Assembly (NCBI GenBank): GCA_947095585.1
Contig: OX352762.1
Coordinates: 44,566,018-44,630,017, forward strand
Reading direction: 5' to 3'
Length of the DNA: 64,000 nt
Source: Nephrocerus scutellatus
Lineage: Eukaryota > Arthropoda > Insecta > Diptera > Pipunculidae
Below, in pieces: positions 10,844 through 20,887 of this stretch. The first letter of the stretch is position 1. Every line of letters begins with the position of its first letter. Under the pieces are notes generated by a model that saw nothing but the letters and a program-made list of their open reading frames with translations, was not told where the DNA came from and made no database searches. The translations under genes were made by a program, and so were the position numbers.

Positions 10844-13800
10844 AATCGGTAGAAAACGATATTTTATCTGAAGCGAACTGGTTTGTTTAAAGTACGTCCA
10901 GATCTTGATCGGATCTGTTTGTTGACTTGAGGAGCAAATGTTACGCGGTACGTTGGGAGCTTTAGGAGCGTTTACATCTGGCAGTGGAATTTCCGAGAAT
11001 ACGTGTGAATTTTGTACGTTCGGATGATCAGTTGCAGTGCCTTCAGCGTTTTCAGCCTGTGACATTTCGATGTAACACGGTTTTAGTCGGTTTATAGAAA
11101 TGTTTGATTCGATACCCTTGATCATTACTGTAAAATATTTTTCGTTTCTTTTTATGACCGGAAAAGGTCCTTGGTATGGAGGTTGTAATGAACGTCGATG
11201 TGCGTCCGTCCTTACCAAAACTGCTTTACAATTAAGCAAGTCTTTAAAGACAAATATTCGTTCGTTTGAATGACGTGCAGTTGTCGATGGCTGAATGTCG
11301 TTGAAATGTTTTCGTAACTGGCATACAAATTCAGATTGGCTAAAGCGTTTGCTTGTGGCGATAAAATCTGCAGGCAATCTTAGATTTTGTCCGTAAACTA
11401 ATTCGGCTGAAGAACTTTTAAAATCCTCGCGAAAAACTGTTCTTAATCCTAACAAGACGATGGGTAATGATTTGGTCCATTGGGTATTAGCTGCGCACAT
11501 AATTGCACTTTTCAAAGTTCGGTGCCAGCGTTCAATGATTCCGTTGCACGCTGGGTTGTAAGCTGTGGTGCGTTTGTGTTGGAATCCCAAAATTCGTGAA
11601 ATTTCGTCAAAGAGTGCGGACTCGAACTGGGCACCTCTGTCGGTTACTATGCTTATAGGGACGCCGAATCTGCTGATCCAGCTTTTTATTAGAGCGTCAG
11701 CAATAGTTTCGGTACGAATGTCTGCAAGCGGGATGGCCTCGGGCCAACGAGTATACCCATCGATCATGGTTAGGCAATAAATTTTATTTTCCGAAGGTGG
11801 TAAAGGACCAATGGGGTCAATGTGAAGTTCCTCGAAACGATTGTTAGTTGCCTCATATGAACCGATTTTACTTGCTACGTGTTTGGTCACTTTACATTTT
11901 TGGCACTTAATGCAGTACTTTGCCCAATTACGTATCTCGCTTGTCATCGCTGGCCAAATGAACTTTTTCGTGATTTGTTTCACAGTTGTTCGGATGCTAG
12001 GGTGCGATATGTTGTGATAAGCTTCGAAAACTTTTCTACGAAATGGTTTTGGTACAAATGGTCGTTGATTACCATTTGATACCTCACATGAAATAAATCC
12101 AAAAATTCTAATTCTTTTGAAATTTAGGTTTGAATTTTTCAAAAGTGTTGAAAGTTCTGGGTCATTTGTCTGTGCTTCCGCCAAGGCTACGTAGTCGATC
12201 GTGGTTCCTATATCTATTTGCTGAATGCGAGATAAGGAATCGGCAACAATATTTGAACTTCCGGCAATGTGTCGGATATCGGATGTGAACTGTGCAATGA
12301 AGTCCAGATGGCGTCGTTGCCTTGGTGAAGCTTTATCTAAATTTTGGTGTAGTGAATAAGTTAGAGGCTTGTGATCAGTAAATAAAACAAACTCTCTTCC
12401 TTCTACAAAATTTTTAAAATGTTTAATTGCCGTGTATGCTGCTAGTAACTCCCTATCATACGTGCTATAGCGAGTTTCAGCATCGTGTAACTTTCGTGAA
12501 AAGAAAAATAGAGGTTGCCACCCTTTTTCTGTCAGTTGCTGTAAAACAGCACCACAGGCTACATCAGATGCATCCACGAGAATTGCGAATTTGGCGTTTG
12601 GGATTGGAAACGCTAATTGCCTGCAATTTGCTAATTTTGTTTTGCACAATTCGAACTTCTTTATTGTCTCATCGGACCAGTTAATTATTGACTTGTCCTT
12701 CTTTTTTTTCTTACATTTTTTGAAAAAATCGTACAATGGTGCCTGATCTTTTGCCGCTTCTGGTATGAAAATCCTATAATAGTTGATCATACCAAGAAAT
12801 CTAAGCAATTCGTCTGCTTTTTTCGGTTGCGGGTAGTTAATGATGGCCTCAACTCGCTTTTTATTTGGGCGTAAACCTTGTTTTGAAATTTGGAACCCTA
12901 AAAATGCTAATTCGTCCTTAGCGAACTCGCATTTATCTGGATTAATAACTAAACCAGCTTCATTTAACCGTTGCAGAACGATACGCAAATGTTTCACATG
13001 ATCTTCCATGCTTTTTGAAGCGATCGGGATATCATCAATGTATGGAAATACGAATGACAGATCTCGAAATAGAGAATGTACCATTCTTTGGAAAGTCTGG
13101 GCTGCATTTCGCAATCCAAACGTCATCCGCGAAAACTCGAATAATCCGAAAGGTGTAATAATAGCTGTCTTTTCGATGTCCCTTGGTTCAACAGGGACTT
13201 GATGGTAAGCTCTTACTAAATCTATTTTTGCGAATTTGGTACAGGATTGTAATTGATGAGTGAAGTCAGTTACGAACGGTATTGGGTAACGATCTGTCTT
13301 CGTTAATGCGTTCAGTGATCTGTAATCACCACATAATCGCCAGTTGCCGTCCTTTTTAGGTGTCATATGAAGTGGACTGGCCCAATTGCTTTTGGATGGT
13401 CTACAAATTCCTTGGGCGAGCCACGCTTCGATTTCAGTTTTCGCAATTGCCATTTTTTTCGTGTTTAAACGTCGTGCTTTCGCATAACAAGGCGGACCTG
13501 TCGTCTCGATGCAATGCGTTATGTTATGTTTTGCGATGTTTAAATGGGGAGATTCGCGAGTCACGGTGACAAATTCCTGTAGTAGCTTTGAAATTTCTGG
13601 TTGATAAGTATTTGTCTTGATGGTTGTAATACCATATGATTGAATTTGGATGGGCTTTCCCGATGACTTCAAATTGGTATTGGTGTCGATTAATTTTTTT
13701 TGCTTTACATCGACAACTAAACCGAAATGTGCTAGAAAATCTGCACCTAAAATACATCTATCAACTTTTGCGATGACAAATTTCCAACTGAACGACCTGC

Positions 13801-14040
13801 GAAGACCGAGATTGAGAGTTAGGTTTTTATAGCCATATGTATCGATCTCTGAGGAATTTGCGGCAAAAAGTTTCAATTCCGAAGGTTTAGCAATTTGTAA
13901 GTTTGTGGGTGGTATTACTGAAATTTCAGCGCCCGTGTCTACCAAAAACTGTAACTTATTTTGGGTGTCTAAGATTGTAAAGCGACTGTTAGGTTTTAGG
14001 CTCCCGTCGCCCGTCGCATAAAGCGCAGTGCCTAATGGTT
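10832..14040 (-). CDS. Element B pol: protease, RT, RNase H, integrase
   Basis: One open frame of over 1037 codons. Counting from 13945 (a TTG codon, not a true start), protease has VDTGAE (Asp 3) and ILGADFLAHFG; RT has LCGDYRSLN, IDLVRAYHQV (Asp 242) and PYIDDIPIA (302-305); RNase H has LVDASDVACGA (Asp 458), YDRELLA (Glu 499) and FTDHKPL (Asp 524); integrase has a zinc domain (His 644, His 648, CIKC at 678-681) and catalytic Asp 710, Asp 769 and Glu 805. All key residues are present. The frame is open upstream to about 14050 and overlaps the end of gag in the -1 register, so it is probably made as a Gag-Pol fusion by frameshifting. It reverse-transcribes the element's RNA and inserts the DNA copy. 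It ends a few bases before the 3' LTR. Confidence 0.94.
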
Positions 14041-14892
14041 TTCCGAGCTGTTAGTGGTTAAATTGCACTTGTCAAAATTGCACGGCTTCGCACACTTTCT
14101 GGCATTAGTGCCGTATTTAAAATGGTACCAACACAACGGATGCCTGGCCACCTGCTCTTTAGATCGAGAAAGACTGCGATGTCGAATAGAGCTTTGTGAT
14201 CGTAGGTTTTTAGAACGGTTACGCGATGATTCAGAGTTTACTGAATTGAATTTACCAAAAAATTCCTCAACCTTTTTGGTTAACGCATTGATTTGAAAGG
14301 ATAAATTATTTTCCTGTCGATTACTATTGTTCGTATTTATAGTATAAATTCCCGCAGGTTTTTGTACATCTACGATTTTGTCCGCTGCCTTCGCTAACTG
14401 TTTCAAATTGGATTCGTCCATGCACGATAAAATTTCTTGGGTGTGGGTTGGCAATCGTTGCATCCACAAATTTCTTAACACCGGTTCCGTAACCTGGTCT
14501 GTGGATAGTGTTTCCATTTCGCGTAACAATTGAGAAGGTTTCTTATCCCCCAACTGTAGTCCGGAAAGGAGACGATCTAACTTAATTTTTGCGGATTCGC
14601 ATAATCTTTCGATAATTGTTGCTTTAAGCGATTCGTATTTATCATTTGTTGGTGGTCTGAGCACCTGATCGCGAACGCATTTAACCGTTTGCGGATCGAT
14701 TGCTGCGATTAAATGGCCATATTTGGTGGCGTCTGCAGTAATGCCCCCGATCTGAAATTGTGCCTCTAATTGGGTGAACCATATTTCAGGGTCATCCCGA
14801 TTAAAGGGCGCATATTTAATTGACACTTTGTAAACTCGTGTCGTTCCGCTACCAGAGGCTACACCCTCGTTATCGCTGCCCCCGTCGGACAT
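14032..14892 (-). CDS. Element B gag
   Basis: A 286-codon frame starting at an ATG (MSDGGSDNEG) that follows the leader. It is the structural protein that would package the RNA into particles. The N-terminal two thirds matches the usual CsRn1-type capsid style (DPEIWFTQLEAQF, TKYGHLIAAIDP, LREMETLS, LWMQRLP). A basic Ser/Arg-rich stretch comes next (about 215-250). The end carries a single atypical zinc motif, Cys-X2-His-X9-Cys-X3-Cys (CWYHFKYGTNARKCAKPC), known as a marker of this clade. It stops with TAG at 14032-14034, shortly after the start of the overlapping pol frame. Confidence 0.92.
   Translation of the reverse strand: MSDGGSDNEGVASGSGTTRVYKVSIKYAPFNRDDPEIWFTQLEAQFQIGGITADATKYGHLIAAIDPQTVKCVRDQVLRPPTNDKYESLKATIIERLCESAKIKLDRLLSGLQLGDKKPSQLLREMETLSTDQVTEPVLRNLWMQRLPTHTQEILSCMDESNLKQLAKAADKIVDVQKPAGIYTINTNNSNRQENNLSFQINALTKKVEEFFGKFNSVNSESSRNRSKNLRSQSSIRHRSLSRSKEQVARHPLCWYHFKYGTNARKCAKPCNFDKCNLTTNSSENH
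14038..14044 (-). promoter_or_regulatory. Candidate -1 frameshift site between gag and pol of B
   Basis: G GAA AAC on the minus strand lies two codons before the gag stop, inside the short overlap where both frames are open (pol's frame opens just after a TAA at about 14050). It fits the XXXYYYZ slippery pattern only loosely. No downstream RNA fold was computed. Confidence 0.45.
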
Positions 14893-15710
14893 TATTAGTT
14901 AATTAATAAAAGTAAACGACAATCGATCAACGTATCGAGAAAAAAATGGCGCAAATGCACAAAAGTCTCGCGCTTTATTAATTTTAAAAAAAGGAGCAAA
15001 TTGTCTAAAACTTTGTTTATTGGGTGTTATCGCAATATACGCGTGAATGAGAACGCGATGATACCATTAATACGATTCAACTATTATTGATATACATGTT
15101 TGTTAAGTCGTAAAACAAGGAAGAAAAGTAATAAACAATCAATGCTCGCTTACCGACTTGCACAATTGTAGCTGCTCGAGATGAATTGACGCCTTCTGTT
15201 GGTTACGGCTGCTGTCTGTTGTTTGCGTTGGTCTATTGCAACTGTTGTTGAGTGCTTGATGAATGTTGGTAACGTAGCTGCTGCTTGTTTGAAAACGTGG
15301 CTTAAATGTTGCTTTTGTTTTACTATTTAGCTGTGGGGAACCGAAAAAAAAAATTGCAGGACTTCCACAAGATGAAGTGTAAGTGGGGTTGTGTCGATTG
15401 AATCACATGTGTAACATGAAATCTGTCGCAAATGTTGAAACGATTGTTTTGCAATAACTGCTGCATTTGCTGCTGTAAAATGTGGAAAGGTTGTGGCCTT
15501 TGATGCTGCTGCAAAATGTGGATGCGGACGTTGCGAGCGTAAATGTTTTGCAAAATGATGCTCGTTAAAGTGCTGGCTGCCACGTGAATGAATGGTCGCC
15601 GATGTGATTGGCGACCGTAATTTATTTATGCAAATGGGCGATCGCTGATGTTTTTGGGCGGCCGTGTTTTATTATTTTTAAGCCACGGATGTGTCTGAAC
15701 TGGCGTTATT
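14893..15710 (-). other. Long 5' leader of element B
   Basis: About 820 bp between the primer site and the gag ATG, unusually long. It is rich in CAA/CAG-type triplets on the minus strand (15180-15570) and has no conserved coding frame that I recognise. It may hold packaging signals. Confidence 0.6.
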
Positions 15711-15727
15711 CCTTTTCGGGGTCACCA
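15711..15727 (-). promoter_or_regulatory. Primer binding site of element B (tRNA-Trp type)
   Basis: TGGTGACCCCGAAAAGG on the minus strand, 3 bp inside the 5' LTR end. The first 12 bases match the complement of the tRNA-Trp 3' end as used by CsRn1-clade elements. Confidence 0.85.
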
Positions 15728-15730
15728 ATT

Positions 15731-16107
15731 TGTGGTGGCAATGGCGGACAATGGCCGACCATGCACCACTATACTATTTCTTAATGAGGCCACTTTACGC
15801 AATTTAGAAAAACACTTCCATTTACTACAAATGAATCGGATTTATTTGTTAAGATAATTAAACATTTCAAAAGATGATTAAACAAATTAAGTTGAGTATT
15901 ATTTAATTTTAAAGGAAATTAACAAAATGAATAAATGGTACTCGATTAATAAAAATTACGACTTCTTGTCGGGCGGAGAAATGCGAAGCGAGTGAAGTTG
16001 GGTATTCCTTTTCTCCCTTTTACATTTTCGATAAAGAAATACGATTCGAAATCGTTACGGTCGAAACACAATTGAAACATCAGGAATCATGACGTTCTCA
16101 TTCTCGA
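15731..16107 (-). repeat. 5' LTR of element B, outer end truncated
   Basis: Matches 10375-10751 with two differences seen by eye (near 10402/15755 and 10673/16030). It stops at ATTCTCG, about 75 bp short of the full LTR, exactly where the A LTR resumes. Confidence 0.88.
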
Positions 16108-16491
16108 ACACTGCTCCTGTGCTCCATGTTTATGGCAGCAATGAAAAAGCAGAGGTCGCCCATCAACCCCTTTCGCAGTCTATGCAGATAACGGCATCGA
16201 CGCACCCGGTATCGGCCTATAAAGCAACCAAAAAAAACCCGCTGGTTTCCCCGCAATTAATGCGCACAAACCAGAATATTATAAGTAGTGTTATAAGTAT
16301 CATATCAATAAGTAAGAACCGAATATTATAAGAAATAAAAGAAAACTTATTATAATTTTTTTATTTTTTTTTATTTAAACTTATTGCCAAGGGAATACTC
16401 CCTTAATGACTTGCGCCACGGCAATAAGGTGGGCTAAGCCCTTTATTAATTATTAATTATTAAGAATTAAATCGGAGAAATGTGATTTACA
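16108..16491 (+). repeat. LTR shared by A1 and A2, right part
   Basis: Resumes at AACACTGCTCCTGTG, matching LTR 1 from about 4273. About 270 bp of LTR (the equivalent of about 4003-4272) is missing between the two parts, so the insertion of B came with, or was followed by, a deletion. It is followed directly by the A2 leader. Confidence 0.85.
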
Positions 16492-16807
16492 ATATATCAC
16501 ATTTCTCACGTTTGTAGGCGGTTTCAATTTTATTTTTTCGGAATTCTCCCTGATACATTGAAAAAAGCAATACGGAAAAAACGTTCACGAATCTAAAACG
16601 ACGCAAGTCCAAATGCTTTAATGAATGGATCATGGTCAAAGAAAACTACAAAAAACCTTGAACAAGAAAATATTACAAAAAAAAATGACATACGTGAGCC
16701 TTCAAAATTCTTGGAGCCTCTATTAAAAAATTCGGTCTTTCAGGAACTAGTCTGGACACCAACCGGGGAGTATCCAAAATCAGAAATTTAGCAAATCTAC
16801 TTTATAA

Positions 16808-17014
16808 ATGGCTACGCTAGAGCCCGAACTTAACGCCTCTGCGGTGTACTCTCTCCGCAAGGAGGAATTGGTTAGTGAGTTGGAGCGTCGTGGTATCGAC
16901 TCAACGGGCACTGCCGACGAGCTCCGCAAAAGGTTGATCACCGAAGTCAAAAGAATGAAACCAGCCGAAGAGCTGACCCAGCGACCAGAAAAGGAACCGA
17001 AATACCATCAATAA
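16808..17014 (+). pseudogene. A2 gag N-terminus with SAP-like motif
   Basis: Starts at a good ATG (AAATGGCTACG). Residues about 12-46 (YSLRKEELVSELERRGIDS, then TGTADELRKRLI) resemble a SAP/LEM-like helix-turn-helix seen at the N-terminus of some insect retroelement Gags. The frame stops at 17014. The continuation (SIIYPQVGASTLQKK) is in another frame, so a frameshift has broken the gene. Confidence 0.65.
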
Positions 17015-17891
17015 TCTACCCACAAGTAGGTGCGAGTACTTTACAAAAGAAACGCGAAACCAGTGAGGACTTGCGTGTACCAAATCCGACTAGGAGAATT
17101 TACGAGGCATCGTCAATGATCTACCCAGGAGTAGATGCAAGTACCTCACAAATGGTAAATACAAGTACTTCGCAACCGTTCGCATACCGATTGTCAGACG
17201 CGGACATAATATGAGGTACGACGGCGGTACGAATAATCCCCTGGAATTCTTGGAACGCGTCGAAGAGTTGGCCGAATGCTACCAAATACCTCTCGACCAC
17301 ATTGTCCGTACACTACCCGAACTGTTGAAAGGGAACGCGCTGGTGTGGTACCGGAATAGCAAAGAGTTGCTAGGTACCTGCAAAGCATTTAGCGAGGAAC
17401 TACGCCGCTTTTTCTTACCACCACGGTTCTACACCCAACTACTCGACCGCATTCGTAGTCGTACGCAGAACAATCGAGAAAAGGGGAAGGAATTTCTAAC
17501 ATCAATTCAAGCCCTGATGCGATGGCATACCACAATGATAGCCGAAGAAAAGCTCGATCGGACTTACGACCACTTGCGGCCCGACTACCGGCACTATATA
17601 AAGCGAAGAGAGTTCAACACCTTGTCCGAACTAACCACATTAATTGAGGATTTCGAGTGCTTAGTGGCAGAACAACATCCATCACGACCCACTCAGACAC
17701 AAAGTCGACCATTGCCACTAGGCTCTACCGTCCCACCGTTCCGTCATACCGCACCACCGTTTCGACAAAATATGTCACCAGTACAACACAGCCAACCAGC
17801 GTCTCAACCCGTAGCCACTCCATACAGCCTGCCTATCCAGTCCGCTCGACCAATTTCGCCACCAGACCTAGTGGCCAACAATGTAATATAT
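17015..17891 (+). pseudogene. A2 gag capsid region, interrupted by element C
   Basis: A linker (17015-17200) is followed by the capsid domain: RYDGGTNNPLEFLERVEELA, ALVWYRNSK, FFLPPRFYTQLLDRIRSRTQ, HYIKRREFNTL. This matches the family known as retrotransposon gag and is clearly related to the gag of element C (RYDGGKDLLSFIERLEELA). It runs into the first Pro/Ser-rich repeats and is cut at 17891 by the LTR of C. The TGA before RYDGG at about 17210 is another break. Confidence 0.8.
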
Positions 17892-18896
17892 TGTGAGGAA
17901 CAAATTCGTCAAGGCGTGGGACGAATTTCTTCCACACAAAAATTACTACATTAGAAATATTTCATTAAATAAAATGCCGACGGCACCTCAATTGCAGCAA
18001 AATACACTAAACAGGTCAAGTGGTCGCTGTAATCATCAACTGGAGAATGGTTCTTGATAAGAATCTCAAACTGATCTGGCAAAAGAAAAGGGGATTATGC
18101 AAGACGATAACTGATGATGTGCCAAGCAGTGACATTAAATGACAAAAACTCTACACACCGCGTAGCCACTCCCATTGCGGCGAAATGAAAACAAGCAAAG
18201 TGCATTGCGAGAAGAGTGGGGAAATAGGAGTGACGAGAGATCAACCAACACAGCATAAAGTATAATCAACGACTAGCGAAAGGGGGAAAGAGGAAATATG
18301 CAGTACATTAAAAACACAAGAGGACTAACTGGGCCGACGAACCAGCTGACCAGTTCAACGACCTACGCACCGTTCGTCAACATTATGTAAACTAATGCAA
18401 CCATAACAACAACAACAACACGAGATGTTTCGCTGCCGACGCACAAGAAGATAACAAACAACAACAAAGAATTTTGTGCACGCAATCGAACAGCTGAAAT
18501 TGCAAACAGCAATTACAACAACATCAACATGGCGAAACAATAGAAATATAATGAACAACAACAACCAGGTAAAACCGGCCATACCAAGATTTTTGCATAG
18601 CAACAGCGGTCATAACGGTTTTAGAAGTTTTAACCCGATTCGGCCACTATAAAAGGAGGCAGAAATTCTGCAAATGGTCTCTTCCTTTTTGACTTCTGAC
18701 CAGTTCAGCAGCATATCGACAAGCGAAGTATCCTTGCCATTTGCTCAGAACTAGACATAGACACTCTGTTACAGTGCACGAGCGAAGCATCTTCGTCACT
18801 GTTCAGAAGACTGGACTGGGACTATTCTGTCACAGTGCACAAGCGGAGTACCTTTGTCACTGCTCAGGAACACTGGACATAGACATTCTGTTACAG
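17892..18896 (+). repeat. Left LTR of element C, 3' part deleted
   Basis: Matches 20888 onward for about 1 kb, including the TATA box and the first three about-59-bp tandem units. It then breaks at ACAGTG and joins gag leader sequence, so U5 and the primer site are missing. Confidence 0.85.
18648..18655 (+). promoter_or_regulatory. TATA box in left LTR of C
   Basis: TATAAAAG within CCACTATAAAAGGAGGC, about 755 bp into the LTR. The identical site in the right LTR is at 21643-21650. Confidence 0.7.
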
Positions 18897-18997
18897 TGAC
18901 AGACGGCGAGAAACCGAAGACACCAGGGAACGGGTTAACAGTTCCAGTCATAAGCAACACTCCGGCGTTCGTAGAATCAACACAGATCCGAGGAACG

Positions 18998-20728
18998 ATG
19001 GCAACACCTGGCACACCATATGTGATGGTGATGGAGCAGGTTAGAAAGTGGTCGGTTCGGTATGATGGAGGGAAAGACCTGCTGTCGTTCATCGAAAGAC
19101 TTGAGGAACTGGCCGACGCCTATTCTATAGACAAAGATTTGCTGCCAAGGACCATGCCAGAATTGCTCCGTGACCGGGGACTGATGTGGTTCCGAAGCAA
19201 CAACCAGAGATGGCAAAGTTGGAGGTTGTTCAAGGAAGACTTTCTGAAGTTCTTTTTGCCCCCAAGGTATTGGGAACATTTGGACGACGAAATTCGCCAA
19301 CGACGTCAGGCAGGACACGAAAACTTCAAGGACTTCGTAATAGAAATGCAAAATATAATGCGACACGCAGAATATTCAACGGTACAACAGGTGGAAAGAA
19401 TCTTCAGAAATTGCCGCGAGGAGTACCAATATTATATTAAACGGAAGGACTTCGAGAACTTAAACGATCTTATCGAACTAGCAGAAGATTTTGAGGGAAT
19501 ATCTGGAACCCCGGAGCCAAATAGACCCAACACCCGACCAAAACAGATGGAAAGGAATTGCATGATTGCATGCGACGTCGACGGCCTTATAAACGTAAAA
19601 ACGGCCTGCATGCGATGTGGCCAGGACGGGCACATGAGACGGGATTGCCGAAATTCACAAATCTTTTTCTGCTGGGATTGTGGCCAACGGAGAATTAGAA
19701 CCATCGACTGCTGCCGTCAACGTACGTCACTCGTTGAGCAGCGTCATTCTATCCGGTCCAACGAGAAGACCTCTCTGATACAAGACCAACACCGAATTCT
19801 CGCTCGCATCATACTCGGAAACGAACTTGTCCAGGCCACCATCGACACCGGTGCATCCGTCAGTTTCATGAGCAAAACATTAGCCGAAAGAGTTCGTAAT
19901 TTAAACAATACAATTCCCGTGTGCATTCCAATTAAAATGGCAAACGGAAGTCAGGTAATGGTCCAGGAAGAGATAAACGTCAACGTTCGCTTCGGGAACA
20001 CATCTTGTTCACTGCACCTGCCGGTGCTACCGACCGCCATTGATAATCTTGTACTGGGGTTGGACTTTCTTTCAAAGTCAAAGAGTATCACACTCAAAAC
20101 GGCACGGCCGGTTAAAGGTCTGACCTACAGCCTAGTCCGAAAAGTCAAGAGTCCGCAAACAACGTACACACGACACAGAATTGCACCACAGCCACCACTT
20201 TCGTCGCAGCCGCCACAGTCGTCACAAACGCCTCAAATGTCACAATTCAGCAGAAGTCATAGCAAACACCGGAAACTCTTGACGTCACTACACGCTAAAA
20301 TAGACGCCACACCCGCAGAACCTCCACAGTCGCACCAGCCAGCGATCATTTCAACTACAAGAATTGACGAATGTTACCACATTTCAAAGCAACTTCATGC
20401 TGGAGCTGTCAAGAAACATCAGGGTCATCAAGTGTTAACACATGCGTCCGATCCTTCTCTAGTAAGGTCTACCGATAGATGTACCCACAGTCGACCCAGC
20501 AGCCAATGTCGCCAAAAATTACCTCAACTGCTAGAGTTATCTAGTAGAAGAACACAAAGCTCGTCATCGAAAACAAAGTTTGTCTCCAGAAATCATCACC
20601 CGTCAGAAGCACAGTCGTCAGCAATGACCCCTGTCTTAAGAAATCGCAACTATCATCTCCGCCGTCAGAGATGTCAAAATCCGCCAACGCAACAGTTGCC
20701 GGAAGCCACGGAACATCTAGCGCCGTAA
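18998..20728 (+). CDS. Element C gag-protease
   Basis: The frame is open from 18854 (a TTG inside the LTR repeats). The first sensible ATG is 18998 (MATPGTPYVM). Numbering from 18854, the capsid domain lies at about 60-215 (WSVRYDGGKDLLSFIERLEE, LKFFLPPRYWEHL, YYIKRKDFENL). Zinc knuckle 1 is complete, Cys-X2-Cys-X4-His-X4-Cys (252-265). Knuckle 2 (273-286) has Ile where His should be. A retropepsin has ATIDTGASVSFMS (Asp 331) and LVLGLDFLSKS. The last about 200 residues are Ser/Gln/Pro/His-rich. Gag and protease are in one frame. No polymerase follows. It would assemble particles and process itself. The N-terminus was probably lost in the LTR-leader deletion. Confidence 0.8.
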   Translation: MATPGTPYVMVMEQVRKWSVRYDGGKDLLSFIERLEELADAYSIDKDLLPRTMPELLRDRGLMWFRSNNQRWQSWRLFKEDFLKFFLPPRYWEHLDDEIRQRRQAGHENFKDFVIEMQNIMRHAEYSTVQQVERIFRNCREEYQYYIKRKDFENLNDLIELAEDFEGISGTPEPNRPNTRPKQMERNCMIACDVDGLINVKTACMRCGQDGHMRRDCRNSQIFFCWDCGQRRIRTIDCCRQRTSLVEQRHSIRSNEKTSLIQDQHRILARIILGNELVQATIDTGASVSFMSKTLAERVRNLNNTIPVCIPIKMANGSQVMVQEEINVNVRFGNTSCSLHLPVLPTAIDNLVLGLDFLSKSKSITLKTARPVKGLTYSLVRKVKSPQTTYTRHRIAPQPPLSSQPPQSSQTPQMSQFSRSHSKHRKLLTSLHAKIDATPAEPPQSHQPAIISTTRIDECYHISKQLHAGAVKKHQGHQVLTHASDPSLVRSTDRCTHSRPSSQCRQKLPQLLELSSRRTQSSSSKTKFVSRNHHPSEAQSSAMTPVLRNRNYHLRRQRCQNPPTQQLPEATEHLAP

Positions 20729-20887
20729 AAAGTCACTGCAGTAACGAATAAACTCAAAACAGAAGCGAACCGTGTTTCTCCAGAAAACTGGCGACGTCTT
20801 CGATTAGTTCACTCCGAGGATGACATCCGTTTCCAAGTCCTAGTTACTAGAAAGGGAAGGTGCATGTCTGCCGAAGCAACGGGGGAG
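20729..20887 (+). other. Element C 3' non-coding end with polypurine tract
   Basis: A short stretch with a decayed coding look (WRRLRLVHSEDDIRFQV in one frame) that ends in ACGGGGGAG directly before the LTR TGTGAGG, the likely polypurine tract. Confidence 0.6.

Larger units (their letters stand above)
10375..16107 (-). mobile_element. Element B: CsRn1-clade Ty3/gypsy LTR retrotransposon
   Basis: Two matching terminal repeats, a tRNA-Trp-type primer site, gag and an uninterrupted pol, all on the minus strand. The clade call rests on two recognised hallmarks of CsRn1 elements: the primer site TGGTGACCCCGA, and a Gag zinc motif spaced Cys-X2-His-X9-Cys-X3-Cys. The two LTRs differ at only two positions by eye over about 377 bp, so the insertion is young. 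It sits inside the A1/A2 shared LTR. The 5' LTR has lost about 75 bp at its outer end, so no target-site duplication is visible and self-copying from this locus is doubtful. Confidence 0.93.

Noticed and set aside
12427..12684. Plus-strand frames opposite element B pol
   Set aside because: Shadows of the intact minus-strand pol.
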